Source of the DNA: Gluconacetobacter takamatsuzukensis | GTDB taxonomy: Bacteria; Pseudomonadota; Alphaproteobacteria; Acetobacterales; Acetobacteraceae | Direction of reading: 5' to 3' | Length of the DNA stretch: 64,000 nt | Assembly: GCF_014174275.1 (NCBI RefSeq) | Contig: NZ_JABEQK010000002.1 | Coordinates: forward strand, 62,001-126,000 | In this document: positions 24,999 to 34,442 of the stretch, in pieces | How the letters are laid out: each line of letters opens with the position of its first letter | How positions within the stretch are numbered: position 1 is the first letter of the stretch | The notes under the pieces: model-generated | What the model saw: the letters and a program-made list of their open reading frames with translations, nothing else | The model's database searches: none | Told to the model about the DNA's origin: nothing | Translations under genes and position numbers: made by a program

Positions 24999-27900
24999 CA
25001 GCGGGCCTTCCGTCGACGGGCGGGGGAACGGATGGCGTGAGGTGCCGGCAGGCGGTCGACTGGATGCAAGGTCGCGATCTCCCTTTTCTCCCGGCGGCCC
25101 GTGCCGGCCGCCCCGATCCGCCCATAAGACAGCAAAAACGTATTCAATTCGTGAATGGACAGCTCGGGCGGCAGCACCGTGCCGCGCCCGGTCCGGCGCA
25201 CGCGTTCGGCCGGCGCCCCCAGGTCGAACACCACCGCGCGCAGCCCCGCCTGCCATGCCAGCCCCAGCGCGAAGCACCAGGTCTCGGGCCAGATCGAGGG
25301 CAGGAAGGCCAGGTCCGCCCGCTGCGCCGCCAGCAGCGCGGCGCCGTCGGCTTCCGCATAGGGTCCGGTGACGAACACCCGGCCGGTGGCCATCAGCGCG
25401 TCGTCGTCCGGCGTATGCCCCACAACGACGAATTCCAGCGCCAGCGCCCGCGCGGCGGCATCCTGCGCCGCCGCCAGCAGGACGCGGTACCCTTTCTCGA
25501 CCCCGATCGCGCCGGGGACCGCCACCCGTATCCGTGCCCCGGGGGCCCGCGCCCGCGCGGGGGGCGGCGCCTCGTCGTCCAGCGGCGGCACCACGCCGAT
25601 CGCAAGCCCGGGAAAGGCCTGTTCCATCCGGCGGGCGGTATCGGCGGAGGGCGCCGTGACCGACGCTGCCCCGCGCAGCACGGTACCCGCGCGGGCGCGA
25701 TAGGCCGCCAGCCGCACGGGCACCGGGCCCGTACCCGTCAGCAGGCTGTCCCCCGTGCGCAGGCAGGCGGCGCACCCCGCCGGGCCCGGCATGCCGCAAT
25801 GGCGGCCGGACGGGTCCACCAGCGCGACGCGGGGGCAGAACCAGGCGTAATCATGGACATGCACCGCATAGGGCACGCCCAGCCCGGCCGCCAGCGTCGG
25901 CGCGTCGAGGGTGTGGCCCAGCCCGTGATGCCATTCCATCCGGCCCACCCCCGACGCGCGCAGCACCGTCAGCAGCAGGTCCCGGTCCGCCGGCAGGCGA
26001 AAGCGCGGCATGGCGGCCCCCGCACCGGCCGCCGCATCTTCCAGCCGGCAGCCATCGGGCGTGGGGCGCAGCACCACCGGCCGCAGGCCCTGCGCGCGCC
26101 ACATCCGGGCGCGGTCGCGCACCACGCGCTCCACCCCGCCACCCTGGTCGTGCGTGACCAGCAGCACCGCCCGCCGCCAGCCGGCGCCGCCGCGCCGCCA
26201 GCACACCAGGTCCAGCCGCCGCCGGGCGACAAACAGCGGATCGGCCACCAGATGGGCGGCGACCAGCCCGCCATAGCCCGGATGCAGCCGGTCCAGGATC
26301 GCCAGGTTGCGCCGCAGCAGCGCCGGGCCGGCGGCACCGAACGAGGCCCCTCCCGCATGGCCGACAAACGCGCCGGGTGCGGCGACATGCCGCCAGCCCG
26401 CCCCGGCGGCGCGGCGGCAGAATTCGTTCTCCTCGCCATAGCCCTGCGCGAACAGGTCGGCCCGAAAGGGCCCGGCGGCGGCCAGGCAGTCATGGCGGAG
26501 GAACAGGCAGAACCCGTGGCCGGTCGGCACCTCGACCGCCTGCCCGCGATTGGCCGCGCGCGCCGCCGCCATCAGGCGGTCTACCGTCTCCAGGTCCGGC
26601 ATCGGTGCGGGCGGGTCGCCGGGCAATGCGTCCGCGCCGGGCCACGAGAACAGGTCGGCGCGGTTGGACAGCGGCGTGACGGTGCCGATATCCGCCGCGC
26701 CATAGGCGATGTCGGCCAGTTCCTCCAGCCATCCCCCGGCCACCAGCGTATCGCTGTTCAGCAGCACCACATCCTGCCCCGCCGCCGCGCGCAGGCCCGC
26801 ATTGGCCGCGTGCGGAAAGCCCAGGCAGCGCGGGTGACGGATCAGGCGGATGCTCCCCGCATGCGCCCGCCGGTCCAGTTCGGCCGCCAGAACCGGGTCC
26901 GGCGTCGCGTCGTCGACCACGATCACCGTCACGCCGTCGCCCACGCTGGCCCGTACCGATTCCAGGCAGGCCAGCGTGGCGGCACGGTCGCCATGCACCG
27001 GGATGACGATGGCCGGCCCGGCCCGGCGCGGCGGCACGGGGGGCGGCGGGCGGACAGGCCCGCCCGGCGATGCCGCCGGATGCACCGCCAGCGGGCTGCC
27101 CGGCAGGTCGCGCCCATCCGGCCCTTCCACATGCAGCAGGCCGGGCGGCAGGTCCGCCGCCGCCACGGCGAAGCGGCGGGGGCGGGCCAGCGGCAGCAGG
27201 CTGTCGGCCTCCGGCGCGGCATCGGCAGCGATGACACGGCGGATCGGGCGCCTTTCCGCGTCGCGGATATGCAGGACGGGCGCATGATCCGGGTCCGACG
27301 GATGCCACGCCCAGCCCGACAGTCCCTCCGATCCGGCCGTCACCAGCCCGTCGATCCGTTGCAGGGCCGCCGGCTCCAGCGGGCTACCCAGCAGCGCAGC
27401 ACCACCGGCCAGCACCTCCACCCGCCCGGCGCGGCGCCAGCGCGCGGGCAGCAAGGTGCCGTCCATCGCGCCCGGGACCGGCCGCCCGTCGACCAGGACC
27501 GTCACCGCCGGCACCCCTGCCCCCAGATGCAGCCGCCCGCTCGCCGACAGCCCGCACCAGCCCGGCCGCCCGGCCAGCATGGCCAGCCGCGCGCAGAATG
27601 GCTCCATCCCCTCGGATGGCGCGTGGCGGGACAGGGCCTGCTGCCCGGCGGCGATGGCGGCCGCATCCTCGCCCGCCATCAGCAGGGCGGCGGCCTGCGC
27701 GATCCAGCCCTCGCGGAAATCGAAACGCCCGGTCAGCGCGCGCAGCACCTGCGCGGCACCCGCGCCGTCGCCGCCGCGCAGCCGTGCCATCGCCAGCGGA
27801 AAGGCCACCACGATGCTTTCCGGCGCCAGACGGTGGGCCCGTTCGTACCACGCCCATGCGCTGGCCGGGTCGCCGGACGCCTCGCACGCCCGCGCCCGGT

Positions 27901-28000
27901 GAAAGGCCGACTGGGCCTGGGCATCGGCCCAGGCCTGCTGGGCCGCCGGGTCCTCCGCCATGGCGCGGCCGCTTGGGGGTACCGTGCGCGCCGGTGCCAC
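24998..28000 (-). CDS. Bifunctional glycosyltransferase: N-terminal helical region, GT2 domain, GT4 domain
   Basis: This 1000-residue fusion has three parts. Residues 1-120 are TPR-like (AWYERAHRLAPESIVVAFPL). Residues ~325-560 are a GT2 domain (AIVIPVHGDRAATLACLESV, then VIVVDDATPD and VVLLNSDTLVAGG with the metal-binding NSD). Residues ~620-960 are a GT4-type GT-B domain (VLLVTHDQGGGVERVV, VHVHDYAWFCPR, GVEKGYRVLLAAAQDA and an E in IWPETWCFALGL). Such fusions add successive sugars to O-antigen-like or S-layer glycans. The GTG at 28000 follows the upstream stop; ATG at 27961 is an alternative. Confidence 0.85.
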   Translation of the reverse strand: MAPARTVPPSGRAMAEDPAAQQAWADAQAQSAFHRARACEASGDPASAWAWYERAHRLAPESIVVAFPLAMARLRGGDGAGAAQVLRALTGRFDFREGWIAQAAALLMAGEDAAAIAAGQQALSRHAPSEGMEPFCARLAMLAGRPGWCGLSASGRLHLGAGVPAVTVLVDGRPVPGAMDGTLLPARWRRAGRVEVLAGGAALLGSPLEPAALQRIDGLVTAGSEGLSGWAWHPSDPDHAPVLHIRDAERRPIRRVIAADAAPEADSLLPLARPRRFAVAAADLPPGLLHVEGPDGRDLPGSPLAVHPAASPGGPVRPPPPVPPRRAGPAIVIPVHGDRAATLACLESVRASVGDGVTVIVVDDATPDPVLAAELDRRAHAGSIRLIRHPRCLGFPHAANAGLRAAAGQDVVLLNSDTLVAGGWLEELADIAYGAADIGTVTPLSNRADLFSWPGADALPGDPPAPMPDLETVDRLMAAARAANRGQAVEVPTGHGFCLFLRHDCLAAAGPFRADLFAQGYGEENEFCRRAAGAGWRHVAAPGAFVGHAGGASFGAAGPALLRRNLAILDRLHPGYGGLVAAHLVADPLFVARRRLDLVCWRRGGAGWRRAVLLVTHDQGGGVERVVRDRARMWRAQGLRPVVLRPTPDGCRLEDAAAGAGAAMPRFRLPADRDLLLTVLRASGVGRMEWHHGLGHTLDAPTLAAGLGVPYAVHVHDYAWFCPRVALVDPSGRHCGMPGPAGCAACLRTGDSLLTGTGPVPVRLAAYRARAGTVLRGAASVTAPSADTARRMEQAFPGLAIGVVPPLDDEAPPPARARAPGARIRVAVPGAIGVEKGYRVLLAAAQDAAARALALEFVVVGHTPDDDALMATGRVFVTGPYAEADGAALLAAQRADLAFLPSIWPETWCFALGLAWQAGLRAVVFDLGAPAERVRRTGRGTVLPPELSIHELNTFLLSYGRIGAAGTGRREKREIATLHPVDRLPAPHAIRSPARRRKAR

Positions 28001-29764
28001 TCAGCCGGCCTCGGCGCCGGCCGCCGGACCGGTGCCCAGCCTGGCCAGCTCGGCCGCCGCATCGGGCACGCCCTGTGCTGCGGCGCGTTCCAGCCACAGC
28101 CGGGCCTCCGCCGGGTCGGTCATGCCGGCCAGGCCGCGCAGCAGGTAGCGGCCCAGCATCAGTTGCCCCAGCGCGTTGCCGCGTTCGGCGGCCATGCGGA
28201 ACCAGTGCTGGGCCTCTCCACGATCCACCGGCACATCGTGGCCGCCGCCCAGCAGCGCGCCCAGCGAGAACATGGCATCGACCTGCCCCTGTTCGGCCGC
28301 CGCCCGATAGAGTGCCGCCGCCCCCGCATGGTCGCGCGGGCCGCCGCGCCCGGTCAGCATCAATTGCGCCAGCGCCACCCGCGCATCGTCCATCCCGGCT
28401 TCCGCCGCCCGCGCGATCCAGCCCCGGCCCGCCACCGCGTCGGGCGCGCAGCCGCGCCCGTCCAGCAGCATGCGGCCGTACCAATATTGCGCGTTCACCA
28501 CGCCATCGGCCGCGCGCAGCATCCACGCCGCCGCCGCCGGCTCGTCCCGCGCCATGCCCAGCCCGTGGGACAGGCAGATGCTGAAATTGAACGCCGCGAC
28601 CAGGTCCCCGGCCTGGGCCGCATGGGCGAAATAGCGCCCGAGATCGCGCCGGTCGTCCTCCGACACATCCTGCTCCAGCAGCAGGTTGCCCAGATCGGCC
28701 CCCGCCCGGTCGTCACCCAGCGCGGCGGCCTGGCGGAAGCAGCGCGCGGCCTCGGTCACGTCGCGCGGCTGGCCGGCCCCGGTCAGGGCCAGCATCCCCA
28801 GCGCCCGCCACGACGCCGCATGGCCCGCCGACGCCGCCCGCCGGTACCACAGCGCGGCCTCGACATAATGCGGCGGCAATTCGCCGCCGGCGGCGTACAG
28901 GTCGCCCAGCAGCGACGCGGCCTCGCGATCACCCGCCAGGGCGGCGCGTCGCAGCCAGCTTTCCGCCCGCCCCGCATCGCGCGCGCAGCCCCGGCCCTCC
29001 AGCAGCGCCAGGCCGAACCGCGCCTGCGCCGCGCGCACCCCGGCCTCTGCCGCACGCCCATACAGCGCGGTGGCCGCCGCGACATCCCGCGTCACGCCGC
29101 GTCCCTGTTCGGTCAGCGCCCCCAGCATGAACTGCGCCGACCCCAGCCCGGCCTCGGCCGCCACGCGCAGGGCCCCCGCCGCCCGCGCATGCCCGTCCCC
29201 ATCGGTCGCCGCCCGCAGCCACAGCAGCCCCAGCCCCAGATGCCCCTGCGGGCAGCCGGCGCCGGCGGCACGGGCAAACCAGCCCTCCGCCGCCGCCGGA
29301 TCGCGCATGTCCGCCGGCCCCTCGGCCAGAATATAGCCATACAGCGCCTGCGCATCGGGCGATCCGGCCTCCGCCGCCAGCAGGGCCCACCGGGCGGCCT
29401 CGACCGGGTCCGGCACCCGGTCGGCCGGCGTTTCGGCCACCAGCCGCACGCCCTGACCGGCCGCCCCCTCGCGCGGCAGGCCGAACAGGTAGAGCGTGCC
29501 CAGCACCATCCGCGCCTCGACCCACCCGGCCTCGGCCGCGCGCCGCATCCAGCGCGCGCCCTCCACCAGGCTGGGCGGCACGCCCGTACCGTCCAGATAC
29601 GCCCGCCCCACCCGAAACTGCGCCTCCGGCATCCCGGCCTCGGCCACGCTGCCCAGCAGCGCCACCCCGGCCACCACATCCCCCTCCTCGATCAGCCGCA
29701 CCGCACGCGCCAGCCGCGCCCGAAGCGAAAACCGCGCGCCCAGAGCGGACAGAACCCGCTTCAT
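28001..29764 (-). CDS. Sel1-like repeat (TPR subfamily) protein
   Basis: The 587-residue protein is almost entirely Sel1 repeats of about 36 residues with the pattern AxxxLGxxYxxGxGVxxDxxxAxxWxxxAA. Examples are AQFRVGRAYLDGTGV, AQFMLGALTEQGRGVTRDVA and NAQYWYGRMLLDGRGCAPDA. Roughly fourteen repeats form a helical solenoid for protein-protein contacts. There is no signal peptide, so it is probably cytoplasmic. It lies directly upstream of the GT2-GT4 fusion (stop TGA, then GTG), suggesting a scaffold for the glycosylation machinery. Confidence 0.9.
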   Translation of the reverse strand: MKRVLSALGARFSLRARLARAVRLIEEGDVVAGVALLGSVAEAGMPEAQFRVGRAYLDGTGVPPSLVEGARWMRRAAEAGWVEARMVLGTLYLFGLPREGAAGQGVRLVAETPADRVPDPVEAARWALLAAEAGSPDAQALYGYILAEGPADMRDPAAAEGWFARAAGAGCPQGHLGLGLLWLRAATDGDGHARAAGALRVAAEAGLGSAQFMLGALTEQGRGVTRDVAAATALYGRAAEAGVRAAQARFGLALLEGRGCARDAGRAESWLRRAALAGDREAASLLGDLYAAGGELPPHYVEAALWYRRAASAGHAASWRALGMLALTGAGQPRDVTEAARCFRQAAALGDDRAGADLGNLLLEQDVSEDDRRDLGRYFAHAAQAGDLVAAFNFSICLSHGLGMARDEPAAAAWMLRAADGVVNAQYWYGRMLLDGRGCAPDAVAGRGWIARAAEAGMDDARVALAQLMLTGRGGPRDHAGAAALYRAAAEQGQVDAMFSLGALLGGGHDVPVDRGEAQHWFRMAAERGNALGQLMLGRYLLRGLAGMTDPAEARLWLERAAAQGVPDAAAELARLGTGPAAGAEAG

Positions 29765-29821
29765 GCGCTGACCCGGATCGGATAATTGCTGATCTGGACA
29801 GCATGTGTTGCCCGCGCGGAC

Positions 29822-29878
29822 AGGCAAGGGCTTTGCCCTTGACCCACCAAAGGGCAGTCGCCCTTTGGAAACCCGGTC
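29822..29878. repeat. Two-hairpin repeat B, copy 2
   Basis: AAGGGC-TTT-GCCCTT, then GACCCACC, then AAAGGGC-AGTC-GCCCTTT and GGAAACCC. This is the same two stem-loops and spacer as the copy after mlaC, with loop and middle bases changed but stems kept. It lies upstream of the Sel1 gene rather than after a stop codon. Confidence 0.75.
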
Positions 29879-29882
29879 GTTA

Positions 29883-30097
29883 TCAGAGGATTTGCGCCAA
29901 CGGACGGAAAGCCACGGTTAGACGTCAAGACGATCCGGCATGAGTCGTGCAGCTTCAATAAAGAAAAATGATTTAGATAAAAAGAATTTCCAAAATCCAT
30001 ATGCCAACCGCGCGCTGCCAGGCAGCGGCGCAGCACAGCCCCATCGGCCGTAAACACCGCAATTACGAACCGCGCCCCGGATCGGGTCAGGCCGCAG
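29883..30097. other. AT-richer intergenic stretch between repeat B and palindromic element A
   Basis: About 215 bases without a gene. The part near 29950-30000 is notably AT-rich (TAAAGAAAAATGATTTAGATAA), unlike the surroundings, and is the probable promoter region for the minus-strand Sel1-glycosyltransferase operon. No specific box is assigned. Confidence 0.4.
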
Positions 30098-30261
30098 AGT
30101 TTTGGCCCGCAAACGTGGGCTGGTGAGCGAGAGCGGCCCACAGGGCCGCGCCCGTCGTGCGTTTCCGAGCACCGGAGCGGAGCGGCCTTATGGGCCGTGA
30201 GCACCGGAGCACAGGAAACGCGCGTCGGATCGCCACCAGCGCGCGTTTGCGGGCCAAAACT
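30098..30261. repeat. Palindromic element A, copy 2 (longest)
   Basis: The outer arms AGTTTTGGCCCGCAAACG (30098-30115) and its exact complement (30244-30261) differ in sequence from copy 1 yet pair perfectly. Inside are the family core (GGGCTGGTGAGCGAGAGCGGCC, GTTTCCGAGCACCGGAGC, CACAGGAAACGCGCGTCGGA and TCGCCACCAG) and an extra ~30-base internal hairpin (CGGCCTTATGGGCCG). The right arm overlaps the TAG stop of the minus-strand hlyD-like gene (30260-30262). Confidence 0.85.
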
Positions 30262-31693
30262 AGGGTTCGCGCATGCCATTGGTTATTATCGGCACCAGAT
30301 GGTTCAGCAGATATTGCATGATGGTGCGGCGGCCGACATGGATGTCGGCTTCGACCGGCATGCCGGGCTGGGGGTGGAAAAAGGGCGGCACGCCGTGCAG
30401 CGTGTAGCGGTCGACCCGCACCCGCGCGCGGTAATAGGCCTCCATCCCGCCCGTATCGGCCGGCTGGGCGGGGGCGGACGCGCCCGGGGTGCCGCGCCCG
30501 TTCTCGCCGGGGGCGAAGGAATCGGCGCTGATGACGCGCACGACCCCTTCGGCCCCGCCATATTGGGTATAGGGGAAGGTCGCGAATTTCAGCAGCACAT
30601 GGTCGCCGGCCCGGATGAAGCCGACATCGGAGCCCCGGATCGCGGCCTCGACCTCCAGCCCGCTATCGACCGGCACCAGCGTCATCAGTTGCGTGCCCGA
30701 CTGCATGACCGAGCCCACGGACAGGGCGGCGATGCTCAGCACCACCGCGTCGCGGTCGGCGCGCATCACCATCATGCTGTGCCGCAGCCCGGCCTTGCGG
30801 GATTCGTCGCGCGCGTCGGCCAGGTGATGCTGGGCGGTCGCCAGGTCCTCGTAGACCCTTGCCTTCCAGTTCTGCACGAAGCCGTCGCGTTCGGCCGTCA
30901 CGGCCTCCAGCTTCGCGCGGGCACTGTCGGCGGCCTGGTGGGCGGCGATCTGGGCGCGCTCGACCTCCATCAGGTCGTTCTGCGCCGCCAGCGTGGACAG
31001 GCGGCTGCCCACCTGGTCGCGTTGCAGGCGCAGGCGCATGGCATGCACGTTGGCCGCCACGCGGGCGCGGGCGCCATACATGGCGGCATCGGCCAGATTG
31101 CCCTGCATGTCGCTGCGCGCGCCGGCGATCTGCTTGTCGTAATTCTCGACCCGGGCGGTCAGCTCGGCCCGGCGGCGGGCGAAGGCGGCGGCTTCCTGCA
31201 TCGTGGCCGGGTCGGCGGGGTCGGGCGCGTACTCCCGGCCCTCGGCCTCCGCCGTCAGGCGCGCCACCTGGGCGGCATAGGCGCCGGCCTGCTGGCCCAT
31301 ATCCTCGACATCCGCGCCGGTCACGGTCGGGTCCAGCCGGGCCAGGACCTGGCCCTTATGGACGAAATCGCCCTCATGCACGTCGATGGAGCGGATGATC
31401 GCGGTTTCCAGCGGCTGGACCACCAGCGTCGCCTCGGTCGAGACCATCCGCCCCTGCGACGTCACCACCTGGTCGAGCGGGAAGACCGACATCACGACCA
31501 CGCCCATGATCGCGAGCGCGGAGATGATCCACGACAGATAAAGCGCCGAGGCGGTGGGCGGCAGGTCGATCAGCGCCAGGCTGGGCGAATGGAATTCCAG
31601 CAGGGCGCGGGGCATGTCGCGCTCGGCGGTCTCGGGCAGGATATAGGCCTCGACCGCATCGGTTTCGGGCGGCACCAGGGGGGTGGCGGTCAT
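30260..31693 (-). CDS. Type I secretion membrane fusion protein (HlyD family)
   Basis: The 477-residue protein has one membrane helix near residue 55 (LSWIISALAIMGVVVMSVF). A lipoyl-type half-motif follows (IRSIDVHEGDFVHKGQVLARL), then a long periplasmic coiled coil (about 130-300) and a beta-barrel region with GVVRVISADSFAPG. It bridges the inner-membrane ABC protein to an outer-membrane TolC-type channel. Its ATG overlaps the ABC gene stop by 4 bases (ATGA). No TolC gene or RTX substrate lies in the window. The gene ends inside palindromic element A. Confidence 0.92.
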   Translation of the reverse strand: MTATPLVPPETDAVEAYILPETAERDMPRALLEFHSPSLALIDLPPTASALYLSWIISALAIMGVVVMSVFPLDQVVTSQGRMVSTEATLVVQPLETAIIRSIDVHEGDFVHKGQVLARLDPTVTGADVEDMGQQAGAYAAQVARLTAEAEGREYAPDPADPATMQEAAAFARRRAELTARVENYDKQIAGARSDMQGNLADAAMYGARARVAANVHAMRLRLQRDQVGSRLSTLAAQNDLMEVERAQIAAHQAADSARAKLEAVTAERDGFVQNWKARVYEDLATAQHHLADARDESRKAGLRHSMMVMRADRDAVVLSIAALSVGSVMQSGTQLMTLVPVDSGLEVEAAIRGSDVGFIRAGDHVLLKFATFPYTQYGGAEGVVRVISADSFAPGENGRGTPGASAPAQPADTGGMEAYYRARVRVDRYTLHGVPPFFHPQPGMPVEADIHVGRRTIMQYLLNHLVPIITNGMREP

Positions 31694-33924
31694 GGCGCGT
31701 CCCCCTCGGCCAGCATCGCCGCCGGATGGGCGTGGGCGCGGCTCGCCTCGTGCCGGTTCTGTTGCAGCCACAGCGCGCGGTAGATGGCGCAGCGTTCCAG
31801 CAGGACGGCGTGGGGGGCGATATCGACCACCAGCCCCTGGTCCATGACGCAGATCTGGTCGCAATCGACCAGCGAGGACAGGCGGTGCGAGACGATGACC
31901 ATGGTGCGCCCACGCGCGATGCGTTGCAGGTTGGCGTTGACCACCGCCTCGCTCTCCGGGTCCAGGGCCGAGGTCGCCTCGTCCAGGATCAGCAGCTTGG
32001 GGTCGCAGATCAGGGCGCGGGCGATGGCCAGGCGCTGGCGCTGGCCGCCGGAGATGTTGGTCGAGCCTTCCTCGATCCAGGTTTCGTAACCCGCCGGCAT
32101 GCGCTCGATGAATTCCTCGGCGCCCGCCAGACGGGCGGCGCGGATCACGTCGTCCAGCGTCAGGCCCGGCCGGCCGGCGGTGATGTTGTCGCGCACCGTG
32201 CCGCGGAACAGGAAATTGTCCTGCAACACCACGCCCAGCGACCGGCGCAGATGCGTCAGGTTGATCTCGCGCAGGTCCACCCCGTCCAGCCGCAGGTAGC
32301 CGGTATAGGACCGGCTGACGCCCTGGAGCAGGCGGGTGACGGTCGACTTGCCCGAGCCGCTGCGCCCCACCAGCCCCAGCGTGCTGCCGGCCGGGACGTC
32401 GAAGCTGACGCCCGACAGGGCGCGCGTGGTGGCGCCGGGATAGGCGAAGCAGACATCGCGGAACGACAGGGCGCCCCGGATGGCGGGACGCAGGCCGGTC
32501 GTCAAGGCCAGGCGCTCGGTCGGCCGGTTGAGCACGTGCCCGGCCTCGCCCAGCGCGGTGCGGACCTCGTTCAGGTCGTCCAGCAGCCGCGCCAGCCCGA
32601 CCAGTGGCGAGGCCACGCGGCCGCCCAGCATCATGAACGCCATCAGCGCCCCGCCGCCCATGTCGCCGCGATGGGTCAGGATCAGCCACGCGCCCACCAG
32701 CAGCACGCCGCGATTGATGAACAGTTCGAACGGCTGGGCCACGGTCGCGGCCATGTTGCCCATCCGCCCCGCCGCCAGCCCCCACAGGGCGGCCTCGGCC
32801 GAGCGTTCGTCCCAGACCTGCCGCCGCGTCTGTTCCAGCGCCAGCGTCTTGACGGTGCGGATGCCGGCCACCGTTTCGTGCAGCACGGCGCCGCGCGCCA
32901 TGTCGGCGGCCACCTTGCGGCCGATCAGATACCCGACCGGCCGCACGAAGCCGAACACCACCAGGCCGATCCCGCCGGCGGCGGCAACGGTCATCCAGGC
33001 CAGGGGCATACTGAAATAGAACAGGAACGGCAGCACGACGACCAGCGTGAACAGGTCCAGCACCGTGTTCATCAGCTTGCCGGTCATGAAGTCGCGCACC
33101 TTGTAGATGGCCGATACGCGGCCGATCACCTGCCCGGCCTGCTCGCGCTCGAAGAATTCCAGCGGCAGGGACAGCAGCCGGTCGAACACCAGCAGCGAGA
33201 TCCTGGTATCCAGCCGCGTCGTCACTACCAGCGCCAGCTCGCGCCGCGCATAGGTCAGCAGCACCTCGTAGAAGCTCATGACGCCCAGGATGGCCGAGAC
33301 CGAGACCAGGGTGGCGAACGAGCGGTAGTTCACCACCTTGTCGATCACCTGCATGACGATCAGCGGCGGGAAGATCGCCAGCACGCTCAGCACCATCGAG
33401 GCCAGCAGGATATCGCGCAGCAGCCCCTTCTCGCGCAGGACCATGCGGCCCAGCCAGGCGGCGTTGACCGGCGCATCGGCCTCGCCCTGGTCGCGGCGGC
33501 GCTTGACCAGCAGCACGTCGCCCGTCCAGACCCGCGCCAGGCGCAATTCGTCCAGCGGCACGGGGGGCGTGCCTTCGTCGCCCAGCGGGTCGCGCAGCCA
33601 TACCACGCCGCGATCGGGGTCGCCCGCCACCATCAGCCCCGCCGAGCCGTCGCGAAACATCAGCACCAGCGGCGGCACGTTGCGCAGCCGCACCAGGTCG
33701 CGCCAGCGCAGGCGCATGCCGCGCGCCACCGCCCCCTGGTCGTTCAGCCACCGCGCCAGCGCCGCCGGCGAGGGCGCGGCCTCGCCCGGTTCGGCGACGA
33801 AATCGCGCACATCCATCGACAGCCCATGATACCGCGCCGCGGCGACCGCCGCGTACAGGCGGATCATCGTCGGCGTGAGCCGCGCATCCGTCCCCTGATC
33901 TGGCCCCTGCTCTGGCTGCGCCAC
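31690..33924 (-). CDS. Type I secretion ABC transporter (HlyB-like, degenerate C39 domain)
   Basis: The 744-residue protein has an N-terminal peptidase-C39-like domain (residues 1-135, AAVAAARYHGLSMDV) without the catalytic Cys, as in HlyB. A six-helix exporter domain (about 155-450) and an ATPase domain follow, with Walker A GLVGRSGSGKST, signature NISGGQRQRLAIARAL, Walker B KLLILDEATSALDPES and the H-loop VIVSHRLSSL. A Cys-less C39 domain docks unfolded substrates instead of cleaving them, so the cargo probably carries a C-terminal signal. The GTG start has AAGGA 7 bases upstream. Confidence 0.92.
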   Translation of the reverse strand: MAQPEQGPDQGTDARLTPTMIRLYAAVAAARYHGLSMDVRDFVAEPGEAAPSPAALARWLNDQGAVARGMRLRWRDLVRLRNVPPLVLMFRDGSAGLMVAGDPDRGVVWLRDPLGDEGTPPVPLDELRLARVWTGDVLLVKRRRDQGEADAPVNAAWLGRMVLREKGLLRDILLASMVLSVLAIFPPLIVMQVIDKVVNYRSFATLVSVSAILGVMSFYEVLLTYARRELALVVTTRLDTRISLLVFDRLLSLPLEFFEREQAGQVIGRVSAIYKVRDFMTGKLMNTVLDLFTLVVVLPFLFYFSMPLAWMTVAAAGGIGLVVFGFVRPVGYLIGRKVAADMARGAVLHETVAGIRTVKTLALEQTRRQVWDERSAEAALWGLAAGRMGNMAATVAQPFELFINRGVLLVGAWLILTHRGDMGGGALMAFMMLGGRVASPLVGLARLLDDLNEVRTALGEAGHVLNRPTERLALTTGLRPAIRGALSFRDVCFAYPGATTRALSGVSFDVPAGSTLGLVGRSGSGKSTVTRLLQGVSRSYTGYLRLDGVDLREINLTHLRRSLGVVLQDNFLFRGTVRDNITAGRPGLTLDDVIRAARLAGAEEFIERMPAGYETWIEEGSTNISGGQRQRLAIARALICDPKLLILDEATSALDPESEAVVNANLQRIARGRTMVIVSHRLSSLVDCDQICVMDQGLVVDIAPHAVLLERCAIYRALWLQQNRHEASRAHAHPAAMLAEGDAP

Positions 33925-33982
33925 GGATCGTCCTTCGCTGGTCCCGGTAGGGGGAGCCTAGAGCGCGAAGACGAATGGACGG

Positions 33983-34375
33983 TTAATGCGCGGGTGTGTC
34001 CGCCACGGGCAGCCAGGCGGGGCGATAGCGCGCGGCGACCACGCGATTGGCCTCCAGCGCCTGCCGCGTGCCCGCGCGCAGGGCAGCGGGCACCACCACC
34101 AGAACCCGGGCGAACCATGGGCGCCGGCCGGTGACGCGGGCGCGAAACAGGTCGGCCAGCATGGCGGCGATCGCGCCGTCGGGCGTGCAGCAGGCGCAGC
34201 CCCCGCCATGGGCGAAGGGCGACGGCGCCGGCAGCACAAGCTGGTCCAGCCACTGCCCGCCGCCGCCATCGGTGCCGGCCATGCGAAGCACCAGCGTCGC
34301 GCCGTCGCCCGGCATGCGGGCGAATGCCGCATCATCCGTCAGATCCAGCGCGATCCGCCCCTCATCGCCCCGCAT
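33983..34375 (-). CDS. Hypothetical protein with CACC motif
   Basis: The 130-residue soluble protein has a central GGGCACCTPDG motif (near residue 62) followed by IAAMLADLFRARVTGRRPWF and ARVLVVVPAALRAGTRQALE. The Cys pair next to a Gly/His-containing loop suggests metal binding or thiol chemistry. This pattern recurs in small alphaproteobacterial proteins that I recall but cannot name. GGGAGGG upstream of 34375 sets the start. It precedes the secretion ABC gene on the same strand with a 58-base gap. Confidence 0.6.
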   Translation of the reverse strand: MRGDEGRIALDLTDDAAFARMPGDGATLVLRMAGTDGGGGQWLDQLVLPAPSPFAHGGGCACCTPDGAIAAMLADLFRARVTGRRPWFARVLVVVPAALRAGTRQALEANRVVAARYRPAWLPVADTPAH

Positions 34376-34442
34376 GATGTCCCTCCCCGCCAATCAGCGG
34401 AGAGTCTATCACATCACGCCATGCCGATGGGGAGGCGCCCTG

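Noticed and set aside
25037-29785. Forward frame of 1582 aa
   Set aside because: Antisense shadow of the Sel1 and GT2-GT4 genes; Arg/His/Gln-rich low-complexity translation typical of GC-rich antisense frames.
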